64,000 nucleotides of DNA, taken from Erysipelothrix rhusiopathiae (lineage in GTDB: Bacteria > Bacillota_I > Bacilli_A > Erysipelotrichales > Erysipelotrichaceae). A program made the position numbers and the translations under genes. The notes under the pieces are model-generated. The model searched no databases, was not told the origin of the DNA, and saw only the letters and a program-made list of their open reading frames with translations. Below are positions 1 through 10,365 of the stretch, piece by piece (the first letter of the stretch is position 1; the number at the start of each line of letters is the position of its first letter). The DNA lies in assembly GCF_900637845.1 (NCBI RefSeq), contig NZ_LR134439.1:248001-312000 (forward strand), read 5' to 3'.

Positions 1-1
1 T

Positions 2-1249
2 CTTATTCAAACTTTAAAGAACATGCGTGATCTTGGAAATACACTTATCGTTGTGGAACATGATGAGGAAACAATGGAAGCCGCAGACTGGATTGTAGAT
101 ATCGGACCGGGTGCGGGTGCTTTAGGTGGAGAAGTTATTGCTAATGGTCCCCTTGCATCAATTTTAGAAAACGAAGATTCTATTACGGGTCAGTATCTTA
201 GTGGAAAGCGAAGAATTCCTACGCCAGAAAAACGACGTAAAGGTAATAAGAAGAAAATTGAAATTATGGGTGCTGAAGAAAATAATCTAAAGGGAATTAA
301 TGTTAAGTTTCCACTTGGAACATTCATTGCAGTTACGGGTGTCAGTGGTAGTGGTAAATCGTCTCTTGTAAATGAAGTTTTAAGTAAGACGGTGTATCAT
401 GCACTAGGAAAACAACGTGTGAAACCAGGTAAACATAAGAAAATTAAAGGTCTTGAAAACATCGATAAATTGATTACGATTGATCAAAATCCAATTGGAC
501 GAACACCACGTTCAAACCCTGCAACGTATACGGGAGTATTTGATGATATTCGTGATTTATTTGCGAAAACACCGGAAGCTAAAATGCGCGGTTACGACAA
601 AGGACGATTCTCGTTTAATGTGGCTGGTGGCCGTTGTGAAATGTGTAAGGGTGATGGCGTGAAACGGATATCGATGCACTTTTTACCGGACGTATTTGTG
701 AAATGTAGTGAATGTGACGGTAAACGATATAACGATGAAACACTTCAGGTACATTATAAAGAAAAAACAATTTTTGATATTTTAGATATGAGCATTGATC
801 AAGCAACAGAATTCTTTGCGCCAATTTCAAAAATTCGTAAAGGTCTTGAAACGTTACAAGATGTTGGTTTGGGATACATTAAATTAGGTCAATCAGCAAC
901 AACTTTATCAGGTGGAGAAGCACAACGGGTTAAACTCGCAAGTGAACTCCAAAGACCATCAACAGGAAAGACCATGTTTGTTTTAGATGAACCCACAACA
1001 GGTTTACACAGTTACGATGTGGAAAAACTAACGGGTGTATTACAACGAATTGTGGAAAACGGTGATACGGTTGTTGTCATTGAACATAACCTTGATGTTA
1101 TTAAAAATGCAGACTATGTCATTGATCTCGGTCCAGAAGGTGGCGAAGGTGGCGGTACGCTTGTTGCTTGTGGTACACCTGAAGACATCGCTCAAGTTGA
1201 AAATAGTTATACAGGACATTATCTCAAAGGGGTATTAGAAAAGGGGTAG
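2..1249 (+). CDS. uvrA: UvrABC system protein A, C-terminal part (5' end outside window)
   Basis: C-terminal part of the UvrA damage-recognition ATPase of nucleotide excision repair; the reading frame is open from base 2, so the gene begins before the window. Visible parts, numbered from the first codon, are a Walker [10 protein letters not shown] near residue 112, a zinc-finger pair CEMC/CSEC near 213-237, the ABC signature [11 protein letters not shown] near 305 and Walker [13 protein letters not shown] near 325. The spacing is typical of the second UvrA ATPase half. The stop lies 3 bases before hprK, so the two are probably cotranscribed. Identity is secure; only the missing 5' part is unknown. 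Confidence 0.97.
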   Translation, partial: LIQTLKNMRDLGNTLIVVEHDEETMEAADWIVDIGPGAGALGGEVIANGPLASILENEDSITGQYLSGKRRIPTPEKRRKGNKKKIEIMGAEENNLKGINVKFPLGTFIAVTGVSGSGKSSLVNEVLSKTVYHALGKQRVKPGKHKKIKGLENIDKLITIDQNPIGRTPRSNPATYTGVFDDIRDLFAKTPEAKMRGYDKGRFSFNVAGGRCEMCKGDGVKRISMHFLPDVFVKCSECDGKRYNDETLQVHYKEKTIFDILDMSIDQATEFFAPISKIRKGLETLQDVGLGYIKLGQSATTLSGGEAQRVKLASELQRPSTGKTMFVLDEPTTGLHSYDVEKLTGVLQRIVENGDTVVVIEHNLDVIKNADYVIDLGPEGGEGGGTLVACGTPEDIAQVENSYTGHYLKGVLEKG

Positions 1250-1252
1250 TTT

Positions 1253-2206
1253 ATGGAAGAAAGAGTATCGTGTAGTGTTAAAACACTTGTTGACCATTTC
1301 GGGTTTAAACAAGTAGCAGGTGATCGTGAATCATTAAGAAGACGTATTACCCTCCCAAATACAAATAGACCAGGGCTTGAATTAACAGGGTTTTATGCCC
1401 ATGCAGAACCGAAACGTGTTGTTATTATTGGTAATAAAGAATCATCATTTATCAAAACACTTGATGAATTAGAACAAGAAGAACGATTTGGTACAATACT
1501 CAACGAAGAAACACCATTTGCTTTAATTACAGGTGGAAATCCATGTCCACCCACACTTTGTAAAGTAGCCAACCAAAAGAACTTTCCAGTGTTTGTAACA
1601 GAACGACCAAGTTCCGACATTATGGTGGAAATCGTTACGTTCTTGGATGAAGTATTGGCGCCTACGGGAAATGTTCACGGTGTTTTAATGAACGTTTTCG
1701 GGAAAGGTGTATTGATTATCGGTGAGAGTGGTATGGGTAAAAGTGAGGTAGCACTTGAATTGGTATTGCGTGGACATGCACTGATTGCGGATGATCGCGT
1801 TGATATAACACGTGTTAAAGATAAAATAATCGGGACCGCACCCGAGTTACTTCGTAGTATGCTCGAAATTCGTGGAATTGGTATCATCGATGTAAGTCAG
1901 ATGTTTGGTGTGCGTTCCTATCTCGAACAAGAAGAAATTAATTTTGTGATTGAGTTTACCAAATGGGATGATAACCAGCAATATTTAAGAGCGGGTATCG
2001 AAGAACAACTGCCTTATGAAGCATTGGGACTACAAATTCCACACCTTGTATTTCCTGTTAAAGAGGGACGGAATATGGCGGTACTCGTTGAATCAGCGGT
2101 GCGTGATCATATGCTTAAACAACGAGGAATTAATAGCGCAGAGCTTTTTGACGAGCGCGTAATGGATTTTATTAAACGTCAAGCAAAGGAGCATGTTGAT
2201 GATTAA
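1253..2206 (+). CDS. hprK: HPr kinase/phosphorylase
   Basis: Bifunctional enzyme that phosphorylates HPr of the sugar phosphotransferase system on serine 46 and removes that phosphate, setting carbon catabolite repression through CcpA. At 317 residues it has the usual length. The C-terminal kinase half carries a P-loop GESGMGKSE at about residues 157-165 and the family signature EIRGIGIIDV near 205. The ATG follows AAAGGGG at normal distance. The gene overlaps lgt by 8 bases if lgt starts at 2199. The hprK-lgt pairing is a standard Firmicutes arrangement. A cre-like site over the pfkB promoter (61465-61478) is a plausible distant target of the regulon. Confidence 0.97.
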   Translation: MEERVSCSVKTLVDHFGFKQVAGDRESLRRRITLPNTNRPGLELTGFYAHAEPKRVVIIGNKESSFIKTLDELEQEERFGTILNEETPFALITGGNPCPPTLCKVANQKNFPVFVTERPSSDIMVEIVTFLDEVLAPTGNVHGVLMNVFGKGVLIIGESGMGKSEVALELVLRGHALIADDRVDITRVKDKIIGTAPELLRSMLEIRGIGIIDVSQMFGVRSYLEQEEINFVIEFTKWDDNQQYLRAGIEEQLPYEALGLQIPHLVFPVKEGRNMAVLVESAVRDHMLKQRGINSAELFDERVMDFIKRQAKEHVDD

Positions 2207-3659
2207 GTTTTTTCCAAATACTCAAACATTTGTGCAGATTGGACCTGTAAGTATTGCGTGGTATGCAATTCTTATTATGACGGGTGCATTTCTTGCATAT
2301 TATATAAGCCAACGTAACTTACTTAAGGTAGGTTATAAAAGAGATGATATTGAAGATTTATTTATGGGGGCGCTCATCGCCGGTTTTCTCGGTGCACGTA
2401 TCTGGTATGTTTTATTTTTTGAATTTAAAACCTATCTTGCTCAACCCTTACGTATTTTTGCAATTCACGAAGGGGGTCTTGCAATTCAAGGAGGCTTGAT
2501 TGCGGGAGTTGCTTTCGGTTATTGGTTTACAAAACGACGTCGTCTTAATTTCATACAATGGGCCGATTTAATTATTCCAAATATACTACTAGCTCAAGCA
2601 ATAGGTCGCTGGGGTAATTTTATGAATAAAGAGGCTTATGGACGTGTAGTCCAAGAAAGTTTCTATAATCATTTTCCGATGTGGTTTAAAGACATGATGT
2701 TTATTGACGGTGCCTTCCGTCAGCCTACATTTTTCTATGAAAGTGTCGCAAACATCATTGGGTGGATTCTCATTGTTTTTGTACTTAAACGATTAAGTAA
2801 AATTAAGCGTGGTGATTTAACCTTTGCATACATGATGTGGTATGGGGCAACGCGTTTTATCATTGAAGGATTTAGATCTGATAGTCTTATGTTTGGACCG
2901 ATTCGTGTTGCGCAATTTATCTCAATTATATTTGTGGTTGTTGGTGTTGCGGGATATTTGGGCTGTTTTAAGAAATACCTTGAGCGTCCAAAACCGATTA
3001 TTTTATTCGATTTTGATGGAACCATCGCCAATACACAAGCATGTATTTTAGAAACATTCCGTCGCGTGTTTGAAATATACAAATCCGAATACCAGTTGGA
3101 TGAGCAAGAAATGAAAACATTCCTTGGTCCCACACTTCACGATACGTTTAGTAAATACTTTGAAGAAGATGAAATCGACTCAATTATTCAAGAGTATCGA
3201 CGTATTAATCATGAATTACATGACACCTATGTTGTTCCTATGGAACACGCCATAGAGCTCTTAGAAGATTTAAAAAATGAAGGCTATCGAATGGGTATAG
3301 TTTCAAATAAAATCACATCAACCCTCGAACTTGGTATGGAAGTGACAGGAATAAAACCTGAACTTTTTGAAGTCGTATTAGGCTGTGATTTATTTGAACC
3401 GGTTAAACCCGATCCAGCAGGCATCGATAAGGCACTTGAATTGATGAATGCAGATCGTGGACAATTAATATATGTTGGAGATTCTGCTTCGGATATTCTC
3501 GCTGGACAGCGGGCAGGTTCGTTTACTATCGGATATGTATTTGATAAAATACGTGAGAAGGATTTAGAAGAAAGTAAACCGAATCGTATGATTTCGGATT
3601 TAATGGAAATCAAAGAAATATTGAAGGAGGATCACGAATGGACAATAACTATGATGTAA
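2199..3659 (+). CDS. lgt: Prolipoprotein diacylglyceryl transferase fused to a HAD-family phosphatase
   Basis: One 486-residue frame joins two enzymes. Residues 1 to about 265 are Lgt, the multi-pass membrane enzyme that transfers diacylglycerol from phosphatidylglycerol to the lipobox cysteine of prelipoproteins; the signature GRWGNFMNKEAYG and HEGGLAIQGG are present. Residues about 268-486 are a soluble HAD domain like pyrophosphatase PpaX/phosphoglycolate phosphatase: motif I DFDGT (271-275), the GIVSNK segment, KPDP and the GDSASD motif. Lgt alone is normally about 270 residues. In Bacillus subtilis lgt and ppaX are separate neighbours in one operon. The ATG at 2199 is preferred over 2193 because AAAGGAG (2185-2191) lies 7 bases before it. 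The HAD part should face the cytoplasm. Confidence 0.93.
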   Translation: MIKFFPNTQTFVQIGPVSIAWYAILIMTGAFLAYYISQRNLLKVGYKRDDIEDLFMGALIAGFLGARIWYVLFFEFKTYLAQPLRIFAIHEGGLAIQGGLIAGVAFGYWFTKRRRLNFIQWADLIIPNILLAQAIGRWGNFMNKEAYGRVVQESFYNHFPMWFKDMMFIDGAFRQPTFFYESVANIIGWILIVFVLKRLSKIKRGDLTFAYMMWYGATRFIIEGFRSDSLMFGPIRVAQFISIIFVVVGVAGYLGCFKKYLERPKPIILFDFDGTIANTQACILETFRRVFEIYKSEYQLDEQEMKTFLGPTLHDTFSKYFEEDEIDSIIQEYRRINHELHDTYVVPMEHAIELLEDLKNEGYRMGIVSNKITSTLELGMEVTGIKPELFEVVLGCDLFEPVKPDPAGIDKALELMNADRGQLIYVGDSASDILAGQRAGSFTIGYVFDKIREKDLEESKPNRMISDLMEIKEILKEDHEWTITMM

Positions 3660-4573
3660 TCATTATTGGAGCTGGTCCAGCAGGTTTAACAGCAGCCGTT
3701 TATGCAGGACGCGCAGGCTTGAAAACAGCAATGTTGGAATCAGAAGCTCCCGGTGGAAAAATGATTAAAACGGACTTGGTCCAAAATTATCCAGGTGTAG
3801 ATAATATTACAGGTGTTGATTTATCAATGAAGATGTTTGAACACTCAACAGCTTATGGAACAGAATACCTTTATGGGAATGTGAATGGCATTGTTGATGA
3901 AGGAGAATTTAAAGTAATCAAAACGGAAGATGGTTCAGAATATCGTGCCCATGTTGTGATTGTGGCAACAGGGACAAACGAACGTACATTAGGATTTGAA
4001 AAAGATGATGCTCTCTTGGGTCATGGTTTATCTTATTGTGCTGTGTGTGATGGAGCATTCTTTAGAGACAAAAAAGTAGTAGTTATTGGTGGCGGAAACT
4101 CCGCTCTTGAAGAAGCAGTCTATTTAACACAGTTTGCAAATGAAGTGAACCTTGTGATTCGTAGAGATGTATTCCGTGGTGATGATTCTGCGCAACGCCA
4201 AGTATTTAATAACGAAAAAATTAATATCATAAAAAAACACATTCCAGTAGACTATATCGATAAAGATGGGAAGTTAACAGGGATGAAATTCGAACATGTT
4301 GAAACGGGAGAACCGCTTGTTATTGACACAGATGGCGTCTTCCCTTATATTGGAGCGATTCCAGCAACGGGGTTCTTAAAAGATTTAAATGTTCTTGATA
4401 ATGAAGGTTATTTGATTGTTAATAACCAACTTGAAACTGCAATTCCAGGTATCTTTGGAGCAGGAGATGTTATTCAGAAACATTTACGTCAAATTGTTAC
4501 AGCAACAAGTGATGGTGCAATTGCAGCGCAAAATGCATTTCACTATATACAAGATCTTAAATCTAAGGCATAG
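3638..4573 (+). CDS. trxB: Thioredoxin reductase (NADPH)
   Basis: FAD enzyme that reduces thioredoxin with NADPH in the cytoplasm. The 311 residues show the N-terminal FAD motif GAGPAG, the redox-active CAVC at residues 134-137, the NADPH-binding GGGNSA and a C-terminal GIFGAGDV FAD motif. Length is typical. The start overlaps the end of the lgt fusion by 22 bases and has a good AAGGAGG ribosome site, so translation is probably coupled. Thioredoxin itself (trxA) is at 43.2 kb. A hairpin spans the stop codon. Confidence 0.97.
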   Translation: MDNNYDVIIIGAGPAGLTAAVYAGRAGLKTAMLESEAPGGKMIKTDLVQNYPGVDNITGVDLSMKMFEHSTAYGTEYLYGNVNGIVDEGEFKVIKTEDGSEYRAHVVIVATGTNERTLGFEKDDALLGHGLSYCAVCDGAFFRDKKVVVIGGGNSALEEAVYLTQFANEVNLVIRRDVFRGDDSAQRQVFNNEKINIIKKHIPVDYIDKDGKLTGMKFEHVETGEPLVIDTDGVFPYIGAIPATGFLKDLNVLDNEGYLIVNNQLETAIPGIFGAGDVIQKHLRQIVTATSDGAIAAQNAFHYIQDLKSKA

Positions 4574-4588
4574 CCTTAGATTTTTGTT
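4559..4588 (+). terminator. Intrinsic terminator at the trxB stop
   Basis: AAATCTAAGG (4559-4568) and CCTTAGATTT (4574-4583) form a 10-bp stem with a 5-base loop containing the trxB stop codon, followed by a short T run. It lies directly before a likely rapZ promoter, so it may only partly end the hprK-trxB transcript. Confidence 0.65.
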
Positions 4589-4593
4589 ATAAT
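4585..4593 (+). promoter_or_regulatory. Possible extended -10 promoter for rapZ
   Basis: TGTTATAAT is a perfect extended -10 (TGn plus TATAAT) 18 bases before the rapZ ATG. No convincing -35 is present, which is normal for extended -10 promoters. It overlaps the T tract of the trxB terminator. Confidence 0.45.
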
Positions 4594-4611
4594 TGGGGTA
4601 AGAGGTGGAAC

Positions 4612-5472
4612 ATGGAAAAACAAAAAGTAGTTTTAGTGACAGGTCTATCAGGTGCAGGGAAAACAAGTGCCATGGCCGTTTTAGAAGACATGGGGTATCA
4701 TTGTATTGATCGTTTTCCTGTATTTATGATCGAGGATCTTGTAAGAGATATCGAGGCGATGAAAGATGGAACATACAGTAATTTAGCGTTAAGTGTGAAT
4801 GCAGCGGATTTTGATATTTTCTACCGTACATTTAAAAACTCAGAATGCGAATTAATTGTTCTATTTTTAGATGCGAGCAAAGAGCAGCTTCTGCTGCGTT
4901 ACAAATATAATCGACGTAACCATCCATTAATTGTTGCGAATTTAGCAAATGGACTTGAAGAAGCAATTGATGCGGAAATTGAACAATTTTCAAACATTAA
5001 ATCACGTGCATCAATTATTATCGACACAACATTTTTAACACAACAAAACCTAACATCAAGAATTAAGCGATTCTTTAAAATTGAAGGGAACCAATCCTTG
5101 TCGCTGAGTTTTATATCCTTTGGTTACCGTAAAGGACTTCCGATGGATGCAGATCTTGTTTTTGATGTGCGATTCTTAAATAACCCATATTGGGAAGAGT
5201 CTTTACGATCGATGACGGGTAACGATAAGCCCGTATTTGATTACGTCATTAACGATGAAAAAACACAAGAGTTCTTGAAATATCTAACCCAATTTTTGGA
5301 TTATGCTTTTGAACGTTATATCGAAGAATCGAAACATTTATTAACGGTTGCGATTGGATGTACCGGAGGCCAACATCGATCCGTTTCGATCGTTAATTGG
5401 CTCTATGAAAATTACGATAAGCAATACAACACACTTAAAGACCACCGAGATATGCCTGAGGACAAAGAGTAA
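4612..5472 (+). CDS. rapZ: RNase adapter protein RapZ (YvcJ)
   Basis: P-loop nucleotide-binding protein of the RapZ/YvcJ family. E. coli RapZ guides RNase E to small RNAs controlling GlmS; the Firmicutes role is less clear. The 286 residues begin with GLSGAGKTSA, the conserved P-loop, and end with the family C-terminal segment AIGCTGGQHRSV. The ATG has an AGAGGTGG ribosome site. The stop overlaps the yvcK start (TAATG), and the order rapZ-yvcK-whiA is conserved across Firmicutes, which supports the call. Confidence 0.95.
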   Translation: MEKQKVVLVTGLSGAGKTSAMAVLEDMGYHCIDRFPVFMIEDLVRDIEAMKDGTYSNLALSVNAADFDIFYRTFKNSECELIVLFLDASKEQLLLRYKYNRRNHPLIVANLANGLEEAIDAEIEQFSNIKSRASIIIDTTFLTQQNLTSRIKRFFKIEGNQSLSLSFISFGYRKGLPMDADLVFDVRFLNNPYWEESLRSMTGNDKPVFDYVINDEKTQEFLKYLTQFLDYAFERYIEESKHLLTVAIGCTGGQHRSVSIVNWLYENYDKQYNTLKDHRDMPEDKE

Positions 5473-6431
5473 TGAAGGTCGCAGTAGTTGGTGGCGGTAA
5501 AGGGCAGTCAGCACTTTTACGAGGTCTAAAACATATTGAATCGATTGAATTAAGTGCAATCGTTACAGTCGCAGATGATGGTGGAAGCACGGGGCGATTA
5601 AGAGAAGATTTTAATGTGCCTGCGATGGGTGATATACGAAATGTGATGCTTGCCTTAGCTGAGTCCGAAAACTTACTCTCTCAAATCATGAACTACCGTT
5701 TCAGTAAAGATTCGCGTTCGACACTTGCAGGTCACAATCTTGGAAACTTAATCCTAACAGCACTTACAGACACAACTGGAGATTTTATGGACGCCGTCGC
5801 GTCCGTATCTAAAGTCTTAAATGTTATGGGAGATATCATTCCTTCATCCGAAGAAACAATCACGTTATGCGCACGTATGGAAGATGGGACGATTGTTCGG
5901 GGAGAATCCAACATTCCTAAATATGCAAACTCAATCGATTGCGTCTACTATGATGAACCGGTACATGCAACGGATAAAGCGATTAAAGCGATTTTAGAAG
6001 CAGATGTCATTTTGCTAGGGGTCGGGTCTTTGTATACATCAATACTACCCAATATCATTATTCCCGAGATTAAAGCAGCGCTCCAAAATAGCACAGGGAA
6101 AATAATATATTACTGCAATGCAATGAGCCAACCTGGTGAAACAGATGGTTATAGTGGTGAAGATCACGTTAATGCGATCGTAAAACATATCGAAAAACCG
6201 ATTGATCTTGTTGTTCGTTGTGTCGATGAAATCCCTGCGGATGTGATTCAAAACTATGAAAACGAAGATTCCCATCCAATATACTTTAGAAGCATGGTAC
6301 ACACCTATGCGGTTGTAGACCAAAACTTATTGAGTTTTGAAAATGGGAAAATCCGTCATGATCATGATCGTGTTCGCGAAGGGTTTTATGAAATTTTGGA
6401 GGTGATTGGATGTCCTTTAGCAGTGAAGTAA
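5472..6431 (+). CDS. yvcK: Gluconeogenesis factor YvcK
   Basis: Member of the YvcK/CofD-like family; binds UDP-GlcNAc in B. subtilis and is needed for growth on gluconeogenic carbon sources and for normal cell shape. It starts with the family motif GGGKGQSALLRGLK, followed by VADDGGSTGRLR and the conserved GDIRNVMLAL. The 319 residues match family length. The ATG overlaps the rapZ stop by one base, and the 3' end overlaps whiA by 22 bases, so the trio is translationally coupled. Confidence 0.95.
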   Translation: MKVAVVGGGKGQSALLRGLKHIESIELSAIVTVADDGGSTGRLREDFNVPAMGDIRNVMLALAESENLLSQIMNYRFSKDSRSTLAGHNLGNLILTALTDTTGDFMDAVASVSKVLNVMGDIIPSSEETITLCARMEDGTIVRGESNIPKYANSIDCVYYDEPVHATDKAIKAILEADVILLGVGSLYTSILPNIIIPEIKAALQNSTGKIIYYCNAMSQPGETDGYSGEDHVNAIVKHIEKPIDLVVRCVDEIPADVIQNYENEDSHPIYFRSMVHTYAVVDQNLLSFENGKIRHDHDRVREGFYEILEVIGCPLAVK

Positions 6432-7354
6432 AACATGAAATATCAACAAACATCTATCATGAGTGCTGTGAGCGTGCTTTTTTGTCGGCTTTCTTACAAA
6501 TTAATTCAAACCTAATTATCGCAAACAAACGGATGCAGATTCAAATAGAGATTGAAAATGCTGCCATCGCGAAACGATTGTTTTCACTTCTAAAAGAACG
6601 TTATCAAGTAGAAATTGACTTAACGGTTGTGAAAAAGCAAAAGTTAAAAAAGAACAATGTTTATATTTTACGGGTGATGGATCGCGGTATGGAAATCTTA
6701 GAAGACCTTGGAATTTATTCATCTAAAGGAATGCGAAATACCCCATACAGTGTAATTACACTTAAAGAATGTTGTGCACGTGCTTATCTTGCGGGAGCGT
6801 TTCTTGCTAGTGGAAGCATTAACGCTCCCACAACAGCGAATTATCATATGGAAATAACCTGTGAAGGTGAGGAACTTGCCCTCTACTTACAAAAACTCTT
6901 AAATCGTTTTGATATCTCCGCTAAAATTACCTCAAGACGCAATCGCCAAGTTGTTTATGTTAAAGCTGCAGACCACATTGCGGACTTCTTAAAAATTACC
7001 GGAGCACATGTGAATACACTTGAGTTTGAAGATATAAGAATTCAACGTGATTTTAAGAATTCATTAACCCGCCTTGATAATTGTGAGGTTGCGAATGAAG
7101 TTAAAACCATTAAAGCGGGAAGTCAGCAATTAGATGCTATCTATAAACTAATCGAACACAATCGTTATAATCAACTGGAGGATCGTTTAATTCAGGTGGG
7201 TGACTTACGAATGAATCATCCTGAAGCAAGTTTAAATGAACTTATTGAATATTATGAAGCAGAGCATAATGCAACCATCAGTAAATCAGGGCTTCAACAC
7301 CGTTTTAAAAAGTTAATCGAGTTAGCCGATAAATTAGATCAAGAGGAAGCTTAA
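6410..7354 (+). CDS. whiA: WhiA, probable sporulation-type regulator/cell division protein
   Basis: WhiA combines an N-terminal LAGLIDADG-like fold with a C-terminal helix-turn-helix. In Streptomyces it is a sporulation regulator; in Firmicutes it affects division and chromosome segregation. The N-terminus SFSSEVKHEI and the segment ARAYLAGAFLASGSI are diagnostic, and the last 80 residues carry the HTH (NHPEASLNELIEYY, SKSGLQHRFKKL). The 314 residues are a normal length. The start has GGAGGTG at good spacing inside the end of yvcK. Confidence 0.95.
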   Translation: MSFSSEVKHEISTNIYHECCERAFLSAFLQINSNLIIANKRMQIQIEIENAAIAKRLFSLLKERYQVEIDLTVVKKQKLKKNNVYILRVMDRGMEILEDLGIYSSKGMRNTPYSVITLKECCARAYLAGAFLASGSINAPTTANYHMEITCEGEELALYLQKLLNRFDISAKITSRRNRQVVYVKAADHIADFLKITGAHVNTLEFEDIRIQRDFKNSLTRLDNCEVANEVKTIKAGSQQLDAIYKLIEHNRYNQLEDRLIQVGDLRMNHPEASLNELIEYYEAEHNATISKSGLQHRFKKLIELADKLDQEEA

Positions 7355-7356
7355 TA

Positions 7357-7884
7357 ATGCATTACGAAGGTGTAAAATTTAACTTGAGAGATGCTAGAGA
7401 TTCAGATGCTGGTGAACTCTACAATATAATGTGTGACGATCGAGTTACAAAATATTATGGTATGGGTCGTTTCGAAAACATTGATGAGGCTCTCAACGAA
7501 ATCCATCGATTCAAAGAATCAGAGACCAGTATGGATGGCTTTCGTTGGGTTATTTCTGATGAAATGGATCGTTATATTGGCGATGTAGGATGTTATAATC
7601 ATGATCTTGATTTTAACTGTATTGAAGTAAGCTTTAAATTAAAATACGAATATTGGAATCAAGGGATTCTGTCCGAAGCATTACAATACGCAATCGATTA
7701 TGCGTTCAATTTCAAATACTATAATCGTCTCCAAGTTAAAGTTTGTCCTGAAAATAAAGGATGTATTCGGCTTTTAGATAAGACTGGCTTTAAATACGAA
7801 GGAACTTTACGTCAAGCAGAGTATGAAGCGGGACAATACATCGATATTTGCATCTACTCCCTCCTTCAAACAGACATTATGTGA
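7357..7884 (+). CDS. GNAT-family N-acetyltransferase, RimJ/RimL type
   Basis: The 175 residues show the RimJ/RimL-like GNAT pattern: N-terminal FNLRDARDSDAGELYNIM, central SFKLKYEYWNQGILSEAL (acetyl-CoA-binding region) and C-terminal PENKGCIRLLDKTGFKYEGTLR. Such enzymes acetylate protein N-termini, antibiotics or small amines; the substrate cannot be read from the sequence. The ATG comes 2 bases after the whiA stop, with AGAGGA upstream, so it is probably the last gene of the hprK-whiA group. Only a weak hairpin with a T run follows at about 7905-7927. Confidence 0.85.
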   Translation: MHYEGVKFNLRDARDSDAGELYNIMCDDRVTKYYGMGRFENIDEALNEIHRFKESETSMDGFRWVISDEMDRYIGDVGCYNHDLDFNCIEVSFKLKYEYWNQGILSEALQYAIDYAFNFKYYNRLQVKVCPENKGCIRLLDKTGFKYEGTLRQAEYEAGQYIDICIYSLLQTDIM

Positions 7885-7928
7885 TGATTGGTGAAGCACG
7901 CTAAAAATGCTTTAGACATTTTTTTTCG

Positions 7929-7937
7929 TGTTATAAT
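7929..7937 (+). promoter_or_regulatory. Possible extended -10 promoter
   Basis: TGTTATAAT, the same perfect extended -10 as before rapZ, lies 21 bases before the ATG of the small membrane protein gene. It follows a T-rich run that may end the upstream transcript. Confidence 0.45.
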
Positions 7938-7958
7938 TATTAAAAGGCGGTATTTATT

Positions 7959-8231
7959 ATGGGTTCAATTATTTCATTTTTAGTTTTATTTTTAATAACA
8001 ATGATTATTATCAGAATTTTACCTCAACTGGTGGGTATTGTTGTAATAATATGGGTAATTAGTACAATTGTACGCGTTATTCAAGAAGTGCGTCGTCCTC
8101 GAGGAGGTACTCGAGATTTTTACGGAAACCAGAGTACGCATTCAGATCAAACGTATTCGGATAATCATAGTGGCGATGTCATTGATGTTGAATATACAAC
8201 ACGTGATGTAACTGATAAAGAAAACAAGTAA
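7959..8231 (+). CDS. Small membrane protein of unknown function
   Basis: I do not recognise this 90-residue protein. Residues 4-40 are strongly hydrophobic and could form one long or two short membrane helices; the rest is a basic stretch (RRPRGG) and a polar acidic tail, presumably cytoplasmic. The ATG has AAAAGGCGG upstream. It sits 22 bases before an acetyltransferase gene and is probably cotranscribed with it. Confidence 0.6.
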   Translation: MGSIISFLVLFLITMIIIRILPQLVGIVVIIWVISTIVRVIQEVRRPRGGTRDFYGNQSTHSDQTYSDNHSGDVIDVEYTTRDVTDKENK

Positions 8232-8253
8232 TGATTAAGGGAGGAGATGCTTC

Positions 8254-9165
8254 ATGATTTCAAAAGCGGTCAGCACAGATAAAAAAGAATTACATATATT
8301 GTGGAAAGATGCGTTTCCAAACTTAAATCGTGGTTCTGTCGATGCTTATTTTAATAATTTTTATCGCGAGAATCAGTGTTACTTGGCTAAAAATAATCAT
8401 GATGAAATTTTAGCCGCGATTCAAGTTCATGATAAGGTTTTGTCGTTACATGATAAAAATATTAAAACATCCTATCTCGTTGGAAGTTTTATGCGTCCAA
8501 ATGTTTTGTTGGATACGATGTCCTCACTTATTGAAACGATATTGGACGAGGTATCGAAGACAGACATTATTACTCTATGTCATACAGATCATCCAGAATG
8601 GTTTGAACCATTTGGTTTTGAAACAGTAGTGGAAAACTATATCTATACAATTCCAGCTGTTTCACTTCCCTCTTTAGGAATGGAAGGCATCGTACGTGAC
8701 CCTGGTCCAGAAAGTCTGTTAGAAGTGTATCGTCGTTTCACAAGTCACTTCACCGGAAATTTTGTTCGCGATCAAAATTATTTTGGAAAACTAAAGAAAA
8801 CAATGAGAGAACAGAATGGTCAAATTATTGGTCTTCAAGAAAATGGGGAATTGATTGCTTATGCAATCGTCACAAATGGCCCGCATTCAGTTGAAGTATT
8901 GGAATGTTGTTATGATAAGAGCGGCTCGTTGGTAAGGCTTCTTGCCTTTGTTTCGCGCTCTGTACAAGATGTACGTCTTCACGCTACAGTCTCAGAGCGC
9001 TTAGACAAAATATTTACAGAAGCACAACGCGTGAAGGCACCATTTCTAATAGCGCGTGTAAACGATAAGGAATTATTTGAACGTTTGTATCATATAAAAA
9101 TTATCAGTGCGTATTCGGCGTTCCATGCCTTTGGGAAGCCACTGTTTAATAGGGATTTTTTATAG
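8254..9165 (+). CDS. GNAT-family acetyltransferase, Eis-like
   Basis: A 303-residue protein with an N-terminal GNAT-like fold and a second half resembling the duplicated acetyltransferase domain of Eis-like enzymes. Signs are the start SKAVSTDKKELHILWKDAFP, SYLVGSFMRPN in the position of the Eis acetyl-CoA strand, and PFGFETV. It is shorter than Eis (about 400 residues), lacking the C-terminal SCP2-like domain. The substrate is unknown. The ATG has GGGAGGAG at good spacing. No strong terminator follows; the gapA promoter begins 20 bases after the stop. Confidence 0.7.
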   Translation: MISKAVSTDKKELHILWKDAFPNLNRGSVDAYFNNFYRENQCYLAKNNHDEILAAIQVHDKVLSLHDKNIKTSYLVGSFMRPNVLLDTMSSLIETILDEVSKTDIITLCHTDHPEWFEPFGFETVVENYIYTIPAVSLPSLGMEGIVRDPGPESLLEVYRRFTSHFTGNFVRDQNYFGKLKKTMREQNGQIIGLQENGELIAYAIVTNGPHSVEVLECCYDKSGSLVRLLAFVSRSVQDVRLHATVSERLDKIFTEAQRVKAPFLIARVNDKELFERLYHIKIISAYSAFHAFGKPLFNRDFL

Positions 9166-9184
9166 ATTGTTAGTTGGCTCACAA

Positions 9185-10250
<1,066 letters not shown>

Positions 10251-10270
10251 TTGATTCAATTATGATCAAG

Positions 10271-10300
10271 AAAGCTATCCATTTGGGTAGCTTTTTTTTA
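10271..10300 (+). terminator. gapA terminator
   Basis: AAAGCTATCC, a short loop ATTTG and GGTAGC followed by eight T residues form a classic intrinsic terminator 20 bases after gapA. Confidence 0.85.
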
Positions 10301-10332
10301 TGTTTGAAGTGTACATAAATAAAGGCTATTTA

Positions 10333-10341
10333 TGATATACT
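10333..10341 (+). promoter_or_regulatory. Possible extended -10 promoter for the cysS operon
   Basis: TGATATACT (TGn plus TATACT) lies 24 bases before the cysS ATG and after the gapA terminator. No good -35 box is visible. Confidence 0.45.
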
Positions 10342-10365
10342 TATTGCAAAGGTTTGGAGGCTATT

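Noticed and set aside
2735..3133. Minus-strand ORF of 132 residues inside the lgt fusion
   Set aside because: Shadow of the real frame, no ribosome site, unlikely protein composition.
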